Part shown: piece after piece, positions 1-8,617 of the stretch
How positions within the stretch are numbered: the stretch's first letter is position 1
How the letters are laid out: each line of letters opens with the position of its first letter
Source: Monocercomonoides exilis
Taxonomy: Eukaryota; Preaxostyla; Oxymonadida; Polymastigidae
Direction of reading: 5' to 3'
DNA length: 64,000 bases
Assembly (NCBI GenBank): GCA_001643675.2
Contig: LSRY02000013.1
Coordinates: forward strand, 126,501 to 190,500
Notes under the pieces: generated by a model
Told to the model about the DNA's origin: nothing
Database searches by the model: none
Seen by the model: only the letters and a program-made list of their open reading frames with translations
Program-made: the position numbers and the translations under genes

Positions 1-1305
1 TTTTTAACAAATTTCCACAATTCAATGCTCCTCCATGATCTTTGGATGAACAATTGCTTAATGAACAAAAAGTGTTTTCGAGATCTTAGTTAATGCAGTT
101 AACTTTTAGGATTCCACCAAAATAATTTCCACCATTTTAATCATTCCATTCACACCACTCGAAGCGATGGCTGTTTGCATCAAAAGAAGTCAATCTTCCA
201 GGTCTCAATATTTGAGATTCAGCTCCCACATGAACCACTGCGTCATTTGAAGAAGAACGAGTTTGGAAGAGAAAAAATTCATTGAAGGCAGAGAAAGATG
301 TGGATGGACTATTGGAAGAAGTGAGGAAGGAACCATCGATCGGTTTGTGGGAATGGAGGAAGAAAGAAAATTATTCAGAAAAAAGTATTGAGATTAGAGG
401 AAGAAAAAGAAGAAGATAAGAAATACAGTTAAAAAGCGCAAAACAGCACTCATGGCACTTTTTTTTCATTTTTTGATATTTCAAACAATTAATGCATTCA
501 ACGCATTTCTCTTTTCCTTTCACTTTTTTTATCCAAGCAAAAAATCTCATCATCTGCTATTTTTTCAAGAAAAACAAAAAAATAAAGAGAAACATGTTTT
601 CAACTCACAAAATTTCTTTTTTTCATTTTATCAACGCTTTTTTTGATAAAATTAAGAAATAAATCACAAAAAATAAAAAAGATTAAAACCCTATTTATTA
701 AAACTGAATTTTTTTAAATAACATTGATTAAACTCCAATTGATTTTGAAATGAAATTATGAAAGATGAAAAAATATTCGCAAAACTTTTTCATGATGAAT
801 CTCATCGTTGATTTGAGTGAGCTTTCTTTATTTAAAACAAATCAACTTTGTCAGAAATTAACTCACATTATTTTTGAAAAATTTTGCTTATTGAATTAAT
901 GAAGTTAATACAAATATTATTATAGGACAGATTTAATATGTGAAAAAAAGAACATTGCCAGATTTTTCACCCTAGTCGTTTCTAACACTTTCAATTATAT
1001 TTGTGTGCGTCTTTTTTTTATTTTTTCATATTTGATTTCGCATCCTCAAAGAGATATCATATTATTTTATAAATTCATTAAAGAAAGAACATTTGCACAA
1101 TGTGCTTTGAATAAATTCCGCTTTTATCATGCGAATATCAATATTTTCTTAATAGAAATTATAAATTGAAAAACAGTTCATCATTTTGGTAAAAGTCTTT
1201 ATTCTGAACCAAAAAACTCTAAATATAGGGTCACTTGAAAAAATAAAATAAGTTTAAATTTTCATTTTTATTTATTTAACCAAAGAACTTTTCCCAATTC
1301 ATTGC
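1..1305. other. AT-rich flank, no confident gene
   Basis: Mostly AT-rich spacer. On the minus strand, roughly 370 down to the TAA at 137-139, a frame of about 75 codons stays open and ends in a Trp/Cys-containing tail (FEWCEWND). It has no in-frame ATG and no clear splice acceptor, so it could be the last exon of a gene lying outside the window or a chance frame. The rest to 1305 shows only A/T homopolymers and stop-dense frames. I see no RNA gene or mobile element in it. Confidence 0.4.
137..370 (-). other. possible terminal exon (unidentified)
   Basis: An open minus-strand frame of about 75 codons ends at a TAA (plus TTA at 137-139). Its composition is protein-like in the last 40 residues, with mixed charged and aromatic residues rather than the Phe/Lys-rich translation of the surrounding AT-rich DNA. 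There is no ATG, and the upstream acceptor cannot be placed. No family is recognised. Confidence 0.2.
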
Positions 1306-2196
1306 ATGCTTGGAATTTTATTATTTATATGTGTAACATTTGAAACGAAAGGATACAAATGGAAATATTCTGATGGAATAAAATCACCAAAAATAGCAAA
1401 TAGACTTGAAGAGCTTGGACTACAAGATGTTTACATTGTCGCTCCATGGAAAGGAACGAAAGAAAGAAATGAAATTATGAAGGCGCTTGAACAAAGTAGA
1501 GTTCCCTTTGAATTATTTGAAGGAGTTAACGGAAAGCTTTTATATAAATTGTGTCAAAATGATCATCCAGATTTTAGATCGATGCTAAAACTACACAAAA
1601 ACACAACATTTACCTATGAATCAGCAAAATCATTGATGGGAAACATCACACGTCCGTATGAGGAATGTGGAATTTGGCAAAGCGAATTACAAGTGAATTT
1701 TGAAATTGTGGAAAGAGCTAGGAGAACTGGTCAAGATAAACCAGTTCTTCTGATTCAGTCTCACAGTCCTAACAGACGTCGTCCAATTGATGAAATTATT
1801 TCAGAAATGAATAAGTTGCCTGAAGAGTGGGATATATTTGCTTTAGGAGGTTATCCAAATCCATGCAAAGAAAACATTGAAGGAACAAAAACATGCGAAT
1901 TTTTGCTTGCTGAAAGAACTCGAACGATGATTGTGAATGGGCAAAAAGGAGCTCAAAAACTGATTTCTGTGTATAATACGGCAACAGTACAAAATGTAGA
2001 AGTGTCAATTTCGCTTTTTATGCCATATAAAATTCGTATGTTTGGATATAAATTTACTCCAGAACCTCCAATAATTTCGGCCTCAACTTTGAATTTTAAA
2101 ATTATTTTTGGTGTAATCTTCCTTATTTTAATTTCACTTTTTGCTATTTGGAAGATGCAGCGTACAAAAAAGGATCCAAACATCCTTGCGCATTAA
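1306..2196 (+). CDS. GT25-like glycosyltransferase-related membrane protein
   Basis: Single-exon protein of 296 residues. It starts with a short hydrophobic segment (about residues 1-15, probable signal peptide). A region follows that resembles glycosyltransferase family 25 (LPS/procollagen galactosyltransferase type): the APWKGTKER...PFELFEGVNGK block corresponds to the family's R-RxxxxxxL...PFxxFxAVDG N-terminal motif. A GIWQSEL...PVLLIQS and EWDIFALGG block follows. One hydrophobic helix (about 265-285) lies near the C-terminus, followed by a short basic tail, so the predicted topology is type I with an ER/Golgi lumenal domain. The usual acidic EDD-type catalytic motif after the hydrophobic LLI strand is replaced by QSHSPN. 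It may therefore be a divergent or inactive relative. The family call is by motif resemblance only. Confidence 0.55.
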   Translation: MLGILLFICVTFETKGYKWKYSDGIKSPKIANRLEELGLQDVYIVAPWKGTKERNEIMKALEQSRVPFELFEGVNGKLLYKLCQNDHPDFRSMLKLHKNTTFTYESAKSLMGNITRPYEECGIWQSELQVNFEIVERARRTGQDKPVLLIQSHSPNRRRPIDEIISEMNKLPEEWDIFALGGYPNPCKENIEGTKTCEFLLAERTRTMIVNGQKGAQKLISVYNTATVQNVEVSISLFMPYKIRMFGYKFTPEPPIISASTLNFKIIFGVIFLILISLFAIWKMQRTKKDPNILAH

Positions 2197-2482
2197 ATTA
2201 AGAGCAAGTCATCTCAACTATCTTATTATCTTATGTCGTTTCAAAGCCATTTTAACTTTTCGATTTATATTTCTGTATATTCAACACTTTGTGTATTTTT
2301 ATTTATTTCTTTTCCTCAAAAGAAATCGATTGATTTCTTCAGTTATTAGCCACTTCAGAAAACAAACAGTTATGCTATTCTCTTTTATTATTTCTCTCAC
2401 ATTAACTAAAAAGTGAAGCTTATTTTTGTGAAATGACAAATTTTAATTTATTGAAAACAAAACATTGAAATGAGTAAATGTG

Positions 2483-3161
2483 TTATATCTTCTTTATGAG
2501 AAGATATATTTCATCGTCTTGGACGATTTTCTCCAAATGAGGTGCCAATCCCTTCAAATTTTAAGAAAAATAACAAATAGTTCGTTAATAAATTCAAAAA
2601 CTTCAGATAAATAACATACAACAAGCTCCATTAAAAGACCCCCAAATGATGCATATAAAACCCTAAATTCGTCATCGGAAAGAAATTGATAATTAACAAA
2701 TACTATGAAAAAGCAAATATTTAATTATTCAAACAATTTATCTGGTTTTTCAAATTCTTCTTTAAACACTGTTCCACTCATTACATAGTCGTATGAAGGT
2801 ATAAGAGATTCATCTGTGATCGGAGAAATTGCAAGAGAAAAACTTTGGCCAAGTGGAAGATTGTAAATATCACAGTTGTAGTCAAGACGAAGCCTAAAAT
2901 CAAAAGAATCACTTTTTGCCTCTATTCTGGAAACTATTTTGAACATAACAAAATCGTTAAAATTTGAAAATATTGTTTACAAATAAAAAAAAAAAAAAAA
3001 AAGAAAAAAAACCAAAAAAAAAAACAAATAAATAACAATTGCCATCACAAAAATAAATGAAATAAATCAACAAATAAAGGAGTACCAGATTTAAATCTTT
3101 TCCCTTCTGAATCAACAGCAGTAACTAAAAAAATATCAGAAATAATAGCTCTTGTTGACAT
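2483..3161 (-). CDS. POLR2H: RNA polymerase I/II/III shared subunit RPB8 (RPABC3)
   Basis: Four exons on the minus strand: 3161-3086, 2933-2735, 2662-2620 and 2551-2483. Phases close exactly and give 128 residues, close to the family length. The protein is the small OB-fold subunit shared by all three nuclear RNA polymerases. Diagnostic blocks are AIISDIF near the N-terminus, GKRFKSVSRIEA across intron 1, SFDFRLRLDYNCDIY, the YDYVMSGTVFK strand, ASFGGLLMEL and the C-terminal DDEIYLLIKK. Introns are 152, 72 and 68 nt with donors GTACTC, GTTTGA and GTATGT. Intron 1 carries an A-rich homopolymer tract (about 2984-3025). An in-frame ATG at 2944-2946 is intronic and not the start. The third exon is only 43 nt. 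The identity is secure. The junctions are inferred. Confidence 0.9.
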
Positions 3162-3789
3162 TTCTGATCTTACCCATTGCTTTTTAATTTTCTTGATGAA
3201 TTGAAAAAACACAATATTTGTCGTTTAATGAATTTTGTTCCTCGCAAAATGTTCGAAAAAATTTTCTCTTTAAAAAATTTCATAATTATTATTTTGTCTG
3301 AAAATGAATGACTTTTTTTAATTAGATGGAAAAATAAAAATTGATACAGATCTTTGTTTGAAAAACCTTTACGCAAGAATAATTCCCAATTACTTTTATA
3401 ATTAATTTTATTTCCGTTTTCAAAACGTTGATCTGCATTATCCGCAAAAAGAAGAAACGGAGCATCCATAAAAAATATTGAATTCACATTCATTTATTTT
3501 GAATAAATTCATTTCGAAGCATTGTTTATTTAATGAATATTGAAAATTGAAAAATAAATATCGACATTATTTTATTTCATTTCATTGGAGCAATAACCGT
3601 GTTCAATTCATTTTGTATTTTTTTAAGATGAAACAAAAGTGTGGTATAATCAATAAGATAATCACAGCATAAGATATGGAATATTTTGTAGTTGCATTGA
3701 TGCATTTGTAAGAAAGATCTTTGGACAATCCAATCGTTTCTGACCAAATCAGTCAATGAATCAAAATATTAAAAAAAGGAAAAAGAAGA
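3162..3789. other. spacer between RPB8 and tRNA-Gln
   Basis: A minus-strand frame (3170-3493, 107 codons) starts with an ATG but is Phe/Lys/Asn-rich, resembles no family I know and ends against the RPB8 start. I treat it as a probable chance frame in the RPB8 5' region. The remaining ~300 bases are AT-rich and show nothing else. Confidence 0.4.
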
Positions 3790-3861
3790 TGCTCCTACCT
3801 GGATTCGAACCAGGATTACAGGATTCAAAGTCCTAGGTGCTAACCATTACACTATAGGAGC
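3790..3861 (-). tRNA. tRNA-Gln (anticodon UUG), copy 1
   Basis: A 71-nt cloverleaf plus an A discriminator base. The acceptor stem GCTCCTA pairs with TAGGAGC. The D-arm is TGGTTAGCA type, the anticodon loop CTTTGAA gives UUG (reads CAA), and the T-arm contains GGTTCGAATCC. There is no intron. The A box (TGTAATGGTTAG) and B box (GGTTCGAATCC) are intact, and a run of five or more T follows on the transcribed strand, as expected for RNA polymerase III termination. The sequence is identical to the copy at 8375-8446, which lies in the opposite orientation. Confidence 0.95.
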
Positions 3862-4043
3862 TTCGTCTCGAAACTTTCCAATCTTTTTTATTTACCGATT
3901 TCTTAAATTCTCTTTAAAATTTCCCATTTTCTGTTAATCGTGAAGGTTAGAGAGTGAATGGTATCTTCAAAATTTCACTTTTGTTTTTTTTTTTCCGGAT
4001 CGGACATGTGTCGGGTTATTGATGGTTGTCTGGATTTTTTTTT
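3790..4043 (-). repeat. arm 1 of inverted tRNA-Gln module
   Basis: The tRNA and about 180 bases upstream of it match, as reverse complement, 8191-8446. The match runs through the 5' flank (TTGGAAAGTTTCGAGA, CTAACCTTCACGATT, AAAAGTGAAATTTTGAAGAT and AACCATCAATAACCC blocks) with scattered substitutions and small indels, by eye about 90 percent identity. It ends at a T-run (plus strand) that corresponds to the long poly-A beside arm 2. Downstream of the tRNA the similarity fades quickly. A duplicated tRNA gene with its promoter-proximal flank is the simplest reading. Confidence 0.85.
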
Positions 4044-6392
4044 CTTTGAAAGTTTGTGAAGTAAATTGAAATAAGCTTAAAATTTTCATTTTTCTAGATG
4101 TTATAATTTTGAGGAAAGTCATAAATTGTGCTACATAAAAAATTTTGTTTATTAAAAGTGAAGATTATTATCTCTTTTAAAGCTGCAATAATCTATCTTT
4201 TTCTTTTTTTCGAATGCAATACCTTTACAAATGGTTGAGGAAACGATGCATTCTTTAATAGCAGTAGCATCATTCAGTCTCCGTTTGAAAATTGTGGATC
4301 AATAACTCAAACAAAAGAGTATGGAACAAAAATACTGCTGATAACTCCGAGTACAAAAGATGCTCTATCTCTTCTTATCTCTCCTCATTCTTCCATTAAA
4401 ATGCTTTTCTCTCTTCCTTCACTTTTCCAAGCATTCTTCACTTTCTTCTTCTTCCTCTTCTTTCTCCTCACCTTTTCTATTTCCTTTTTTATCATCTGAA
4501 TTTTCCATTATCCACTCAATTTCATTTCCATTTATCGTATGCTCTGAATTCAGTCTTCTTTTTATTTCTCTTTTCTTTCGTTTTTCAATCAATAATCTTT
4601 TTCTTCTTTTCCTTTTCTTCTCATTTTTTCTTGTTTCTTTCCTTCAAAAATTCCCTTCTTTATTTATCTTTAATCTCTGATTCACATGCAAACAAGTTAA
4701 GTGCAACAGAATAAAAGAAGTGGATGATGATGACTACAACAAAATGGAAGTTGTGTGATGTGATGTTATTATTTTGGAATAGGAAGAAGAAGATGATAAA
4801 TAAATGGATTGAATAAGATGTTGGCGGTTGAGAGTTATCGAGGTGGATGATGACAAATATAAACCGTAAAGAAAGGCGAAATCCTTTCTTCTTGTTTTCT
4901 TCTTCCATTTTTGAGTCCTTCTGGCAAACGTTTCCTCCAAATCCTTCATACATTTAGCAAAACTCTCTCCTTCTTGCCAATAAAAAATAAGAAACATATG
5001 ACAATTCATCTTTCTGTTTCTCTCTTCTTTATTTTCCATTTTTTGTTCGCTTCTTTCACTCAAATCATCTTTCTTCTAAAAAAACTATTCTTCCCCAAAA
5101 CTCAACACAATTCATTCTAACACAGTCCGGTTCTCCTTCGGCGTGTGCGTTTTGCCCAACATTCGCTTTCCCTTTCTGACAATTCCTCGATATTTTTCTT
5201 TTCTTCCCAGATAGAATTCTTCTTCTCTCATAAAATTTATAGGTTTTTCGTTCTTTCAACAGCCTAAACTATTAAATTACACAACGTCAATAAAAAAATG
5301 GAAGCAGACCTTCAAAATCTGTTTTAAATCCATTTTCAACCCTAATTCTTTTGATATTGTTAATTTTCCTCAAACAAAAATTCGTTATTCCCCAATTTCC
5401 AACATCTTTGCAAGAGGATCCGATAGCCGTCCTTTTAAACATTCTTTTTTACGTCTAAGGAGTCGATTTCTGACTTAACGATGTAAAGAAAGACTTTTAT
5501 AATATTTTTCAATTCCATCGCGTATTGTCAGAATGCTAAACAGAATCCAACACCCACGAAATCCCTTTCTCTTGCACACTGGATACGGCACCAATCATCC
5601 TCACTCGAAATTCTGCCCTGAAAGGTTAAGATTGGCCTTAAAAGCAATTTGTCAGATTCTTGTAAAAAAAAGGTGAATATGGAAATATCATCATAATAAA
5701 TGGTTATAATAATAAATACAAACAAGCATATATTTTCATTTTTTAAAATTAAATTGTTGTTATTCCGTGATCATCCAAATATAAAAATCTTCAATCAAAA
5801 TTCCAAAACAAACGAATCGTTATCATTATCTCGCGCTCCCACAGGAAAAGATGTTGTTAATTTTGTTTCGCAAATATCTCATTTAACAAGGAATATGGAA
5901 CGAAATTTATTGCTTTATGAATTTTGTTTCACGTCGTTCTTTCAAACATTTTCCTCGACTTTTTGATATTTCTATATTTAATATTGCACGGTCATGTCAG
6001 AATTATTATTAATGAATTTTTGAAAAATTTTGGAACAAATCGTAAAAAAATTTCATAAATTCAAGAATTCTGTCTCATATTTTCGCTTTTTTGAAAACTA
6101 TTCGATCAAAGATTCCATTTTAACAAACAGTAATTAGTTATTCGTTTTTTATCTTTGTAATATTTTGCCAAAGATTAATAAATAGCAATGACTGTGTGAA
6201 AGCTAATATTTTTATTTCCGTTTTGAGTAATTATTTTTCATTAATTTCTTCTAATTAAACATGTGCTCATTAAATAAAAATGACAAAATATTGTTGTTTT
6301 CTGAATACAATATTCTTATTAAAAAATACAGGATATGATCGTAATAGAAAAATTCACAGGTCAACAGTTGTTGTTACATTTATATTCTTTTT
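4044..6392. other. 2.3-kb region without a confident gene
   Basis: The plus strand from about 4360 to 5270 is strongly pyrimidine-rich (CTT/TTC/TCTC tracts) and yields long Ser/Phe/Leu frames that look like compositional artefacts. From about 5210 to 5482 a plus-strand frame stays open for 86 codons without an ATG. A 47-codon ATG frame with mixed composition sits at 5533-5676. 5700-5966 holds another short frame. None shows a recognisable domain or clean splice signals. The last 400 bases are plain AT-rich spacer upstream of the next gene. Confidence 0.4.
5533..5676 (+). CDS. possible short protein, unrecognised
   Basis: An ATG frame of 47 codons ending in TGA. The translation is mixed (Pro, His, Arg, Cys, Gly; e.g. 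HTGYGTNHPH) instead of the homopolymer-rich translations around it, which is the only reason to list it. It may be a fragment of a decayed gene together with the open frame just upstream, or chance. No motif and no supporting neighbour. Confidence 0.15.
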   Translation: MLNRIQHPRNPFLLHTGYGTNHPHSKFCPERLRLALKAICQILVKKR

Positions 6393-7743
6393 ATGACGAT
6401 TTTTTCAATTTTTTTTGAAGAATTGTTTTCTGAACTGGAAGATTGTGATGAAATTGAACAGGAAAAGAAAATCCTTGAAATGAATGAAATGATACAGAAT
6501 ATGAATAAAGATGAATTTAAATCTGTTTTCACAAAAGAACTATTTGACAAAATCAACAACAGGATTGAAGAAAAGAAACTTTCAATTGAAAATACGATTT
6601 TATTACTGAAGAGTGTTGGATATTGCAATGATCTGAAAAGTATTTGGATTTATTGTTTCAAAGAATCTTCGTTGAACGCAAGACTTGAAGAGATGATTAT
6701 TGATGAAAATGAGAAGAAAGATGAAATAAATGAAAAATTTCTTGTTGGCCTTTGCGAATGCTATCTTTTGCTTAACGAGGAGCTTTCGTATGAAGTGCTT
6801 TCTATTTGTATTCACTGCCTTCTGAAAGCCGCATCAGACAAAGAGAAAAAGAAAGAAATTCAAAAAGACGTGGAAATAGCTTTATTAGCATTGAGTAACA
6901 TATACGAATATTATGTATGAAAATCAAAACTTCATTTATGATGATTTTGGATTTCTTTCGATTTTTTATAAGGAAGTTGAAAGAGAACTGTATTTGAATG
7001 AAATCAAAGAAATCATCAAATATCACCAAAAACATCACAACCTGACACGGCTTGCGTATCAGTCAGCGTGGCAGTTTTTGATAATCCGATTGTTCAGCAA
7101 CCGATCTTTGGAAGGTACAATTGCAAATGAGTTGCATTTTATCAGAGAAACAAGAAGAGAATTGGAAGAGCTGAAATGTTGTGTGGACTGGAAAAAGAAA
7201 GAAAAGCAAAAAAGAAGAGGAGAAAAAGAAGGGAAAGAAGAATACGTTTTAATAAGATGGCTTCAAAGTTTGGATCATTATTTTCGCTTTTGCCAATCGA
7301 AAACTGCAGAACATTCTGAGCTTATTGGAATCATCACTCAGTTATTTCGAGCAGCAACTGATAATCACAAATATATTAGCGCGCGTTGCCTTTATTTACT
7401 TAGAAGAGCAGCAGATGATGGAGCTCTGGAGGTTGAAGACATATTGAAAGGAGGAGCTATTGATGCTACTTTGGAAGGGATAAGTCAGCCCACATTTAAT
7501 AACAGAATTAAATATGAAAGCTTGGTCTTTTTTACGCATTTTTCAAGGAAATTGAAAGAAGAGGGAAAAGATGAAGTGGAAGAAGCGAAAAGAAAGTTAA
7601 TAAAGAGGAGAGTGTTCGAAAAGATGGAAGAAGAAGGATACGAAGATATCATCGCAAGCTTTCATAAAAAATTGCATTTTCTTAGCAGTAGGTTTTATTA
7701 TGGATTATCGTTGAATATTTCTGATTATTTTGTGTATGCTTGA
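6393..7743 (+). CDS. all-helical repeat-like protein, unrecognised
   Basis: Two exons (6393-6914 and 6973-7743) joined by a 58-nt phase-0 intron (GTATGA...TATAAG) give 430 residues. The protein is rich in Glu, Lys, Leu and Ile with no signal peptide or membrane segment. Predicted amphipathic helices run throughout, with an ARM/HEAT-like feel in the second half (paired helices around GIITQLFRAATDN and ARCLYLLRRAADD). A charged Lys/Glu linker lies near residue 265. I do not recognise a family. The distance to the next gene and the (TTTTC)n repeat directly after the stop suggest a short 3' UTR. Confidence 0.7.
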
Positions 7744-7784
7744 GGAAATGAGGTTATTTTCATTTTGTTTCTCTGAATTTCATT

Positions 7785-7911
7785 TTTTTCTTTTCTTTTC
7801 TTTTCTTTTCTTTTCTTTTCTTTTCTTTTTCTTTTCTTTTCTTTTCTTTTCTTTTCTTTTCTTTTCTTTTCTTTTCTTTTCTTTTCTTTTCTTTTCTTTT
7901 CTTTTCTTTTT
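7785..7911 (+). repeat. (TTTTC)n microsatellite
   Basis: About 24 tandem copies of the pentamer TTTTC, with one TTTTTC interruption near 7830 and a few imperfect units at the ends. It starts about 40 bases after the stop codon of the preceding gene, so it lies in its 3' UTR or spacer. Confidence 0.95.
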
Positions 7912-8140
7912 GTTTTTATGTTAAGAAATCGAAGGATATCCTTTTTTCAATGCACGAAATTGTTTTTGGATCTTGAATAGAGGAAAAGTGCAAATGAAAC
8001 ATAATAGAGAAATTACCCATCGACACTGACTGATGGAGCTGCACGGTTTTCAATCATCTGTATAGTTTTATAACTTTTGAATTGCTTTTTTTTTGAAAAC
8101 CCGAATTGTGATTAAAAATATAAACAATTTCTGTTACTAT

Positions 8141-8141
<1 letters not shown>

Positions 8142-8199
<58 letters not shown>
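8142..8199 (+). repeat. long poly-A tract
   Basis: An uninterrupted run of about 58 A directly abuts arm 2 of the inverted tRNA module. The matching place in arm 1 has only nine consecutive T (plus strand). The run is long for a chance homopolymer. It is either slippage expansion or the remnant of a poly-A-primed insertion. Confidence 0.95.
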
Positions 8200-8202
<3 letters not shown>

Positions 8203-8446
8203 AGCCAACCATCAATAACCCAATACATGTCCAATCCGAAAAAGAAAAAAAACAAAAGTGAAATTTTGAAGATTCCATTCACTCTCTAACCTTCACGATT
8301 TACAGAAAATGGGAATAATTTTTTAGAATTTAAAAAATCGGTAAATAAAAAAGATTGGAAAGTTTCGAGATGTAGCTCCTATAGTGTAATGGTTAGCACC
8401 TAGGACTTTGAATCCTGTAATCCTGGTTCGAATCCAGGTAGGAGCA
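8191..8446 (+). repeat. arm 2 of inverted tRNA-Gln module
   Basis: Inverted copy of 3790-4043, separated from it by about 4.15 kb that holds the pyrimidine-rich region and the unrecognised helical gene. The tRNA bodies are identical, while the 5' flanks have diverged slightly. Pairing of the arms could support recombinational inversion of the interval. Confidence 0.85.
8375..8446 (+). tRNA. tRNA-Gln (anticodon UUG), copy 2
   Basis: Same 71-nt cloverleaf and A discriminator as copy 1: 7-bp acceptor stem, intact A and B boxes, anticodon TTG in loop CTTTGAA, no intron. A T-rich stretch (TTTTG then eight T, about 8452-8464) downstream fits RNA polymerase III termination. Confidence 0.95.
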
Positions 8447-8617
8447 TCTAATTTTGTTTTTTTTCATTTTGATTAATAAACAATATTGGTGCGATTCGAT
8501 GAATTCTTTTAATATTTTTCTTATCAACACATTTGCATGACTTTCTTCTGCTGCATATCAAATACAATCTTGTATTAATTGTATTTACCGTTATTATATT
8601 TTTTCTATTTTAGTTTT

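Noticed and set aside
2725-2946. Reading RPB8 from the ATG at 2944-2946
   Set aside because: That ATG lies before the AAAATAG acceptor. Joining to the exon at 3086-3161 restores the conserved KRFKSVSRIE block.
4360-5120. Ser/Phe/Leu-rich plus-strand frames that could look like membrane proteins
   Set aside because: They follow from the pyrimidine tract. No alternation of loops and helices, no signal beyond composition.
7785-8199. CRISPR-like or other spacer-repeat array
   Set aside because: Pure simple-sequence repeats (pentamer and poly-A) without spacers, in a eukaryotic genome.
3790-8446. The inverted tRNA arms as terminal repeats of a transposon
   Set aside because: No transposase lies between them, no target duplication is visible and the repeat ends in an ordinary functional tRNA gene.
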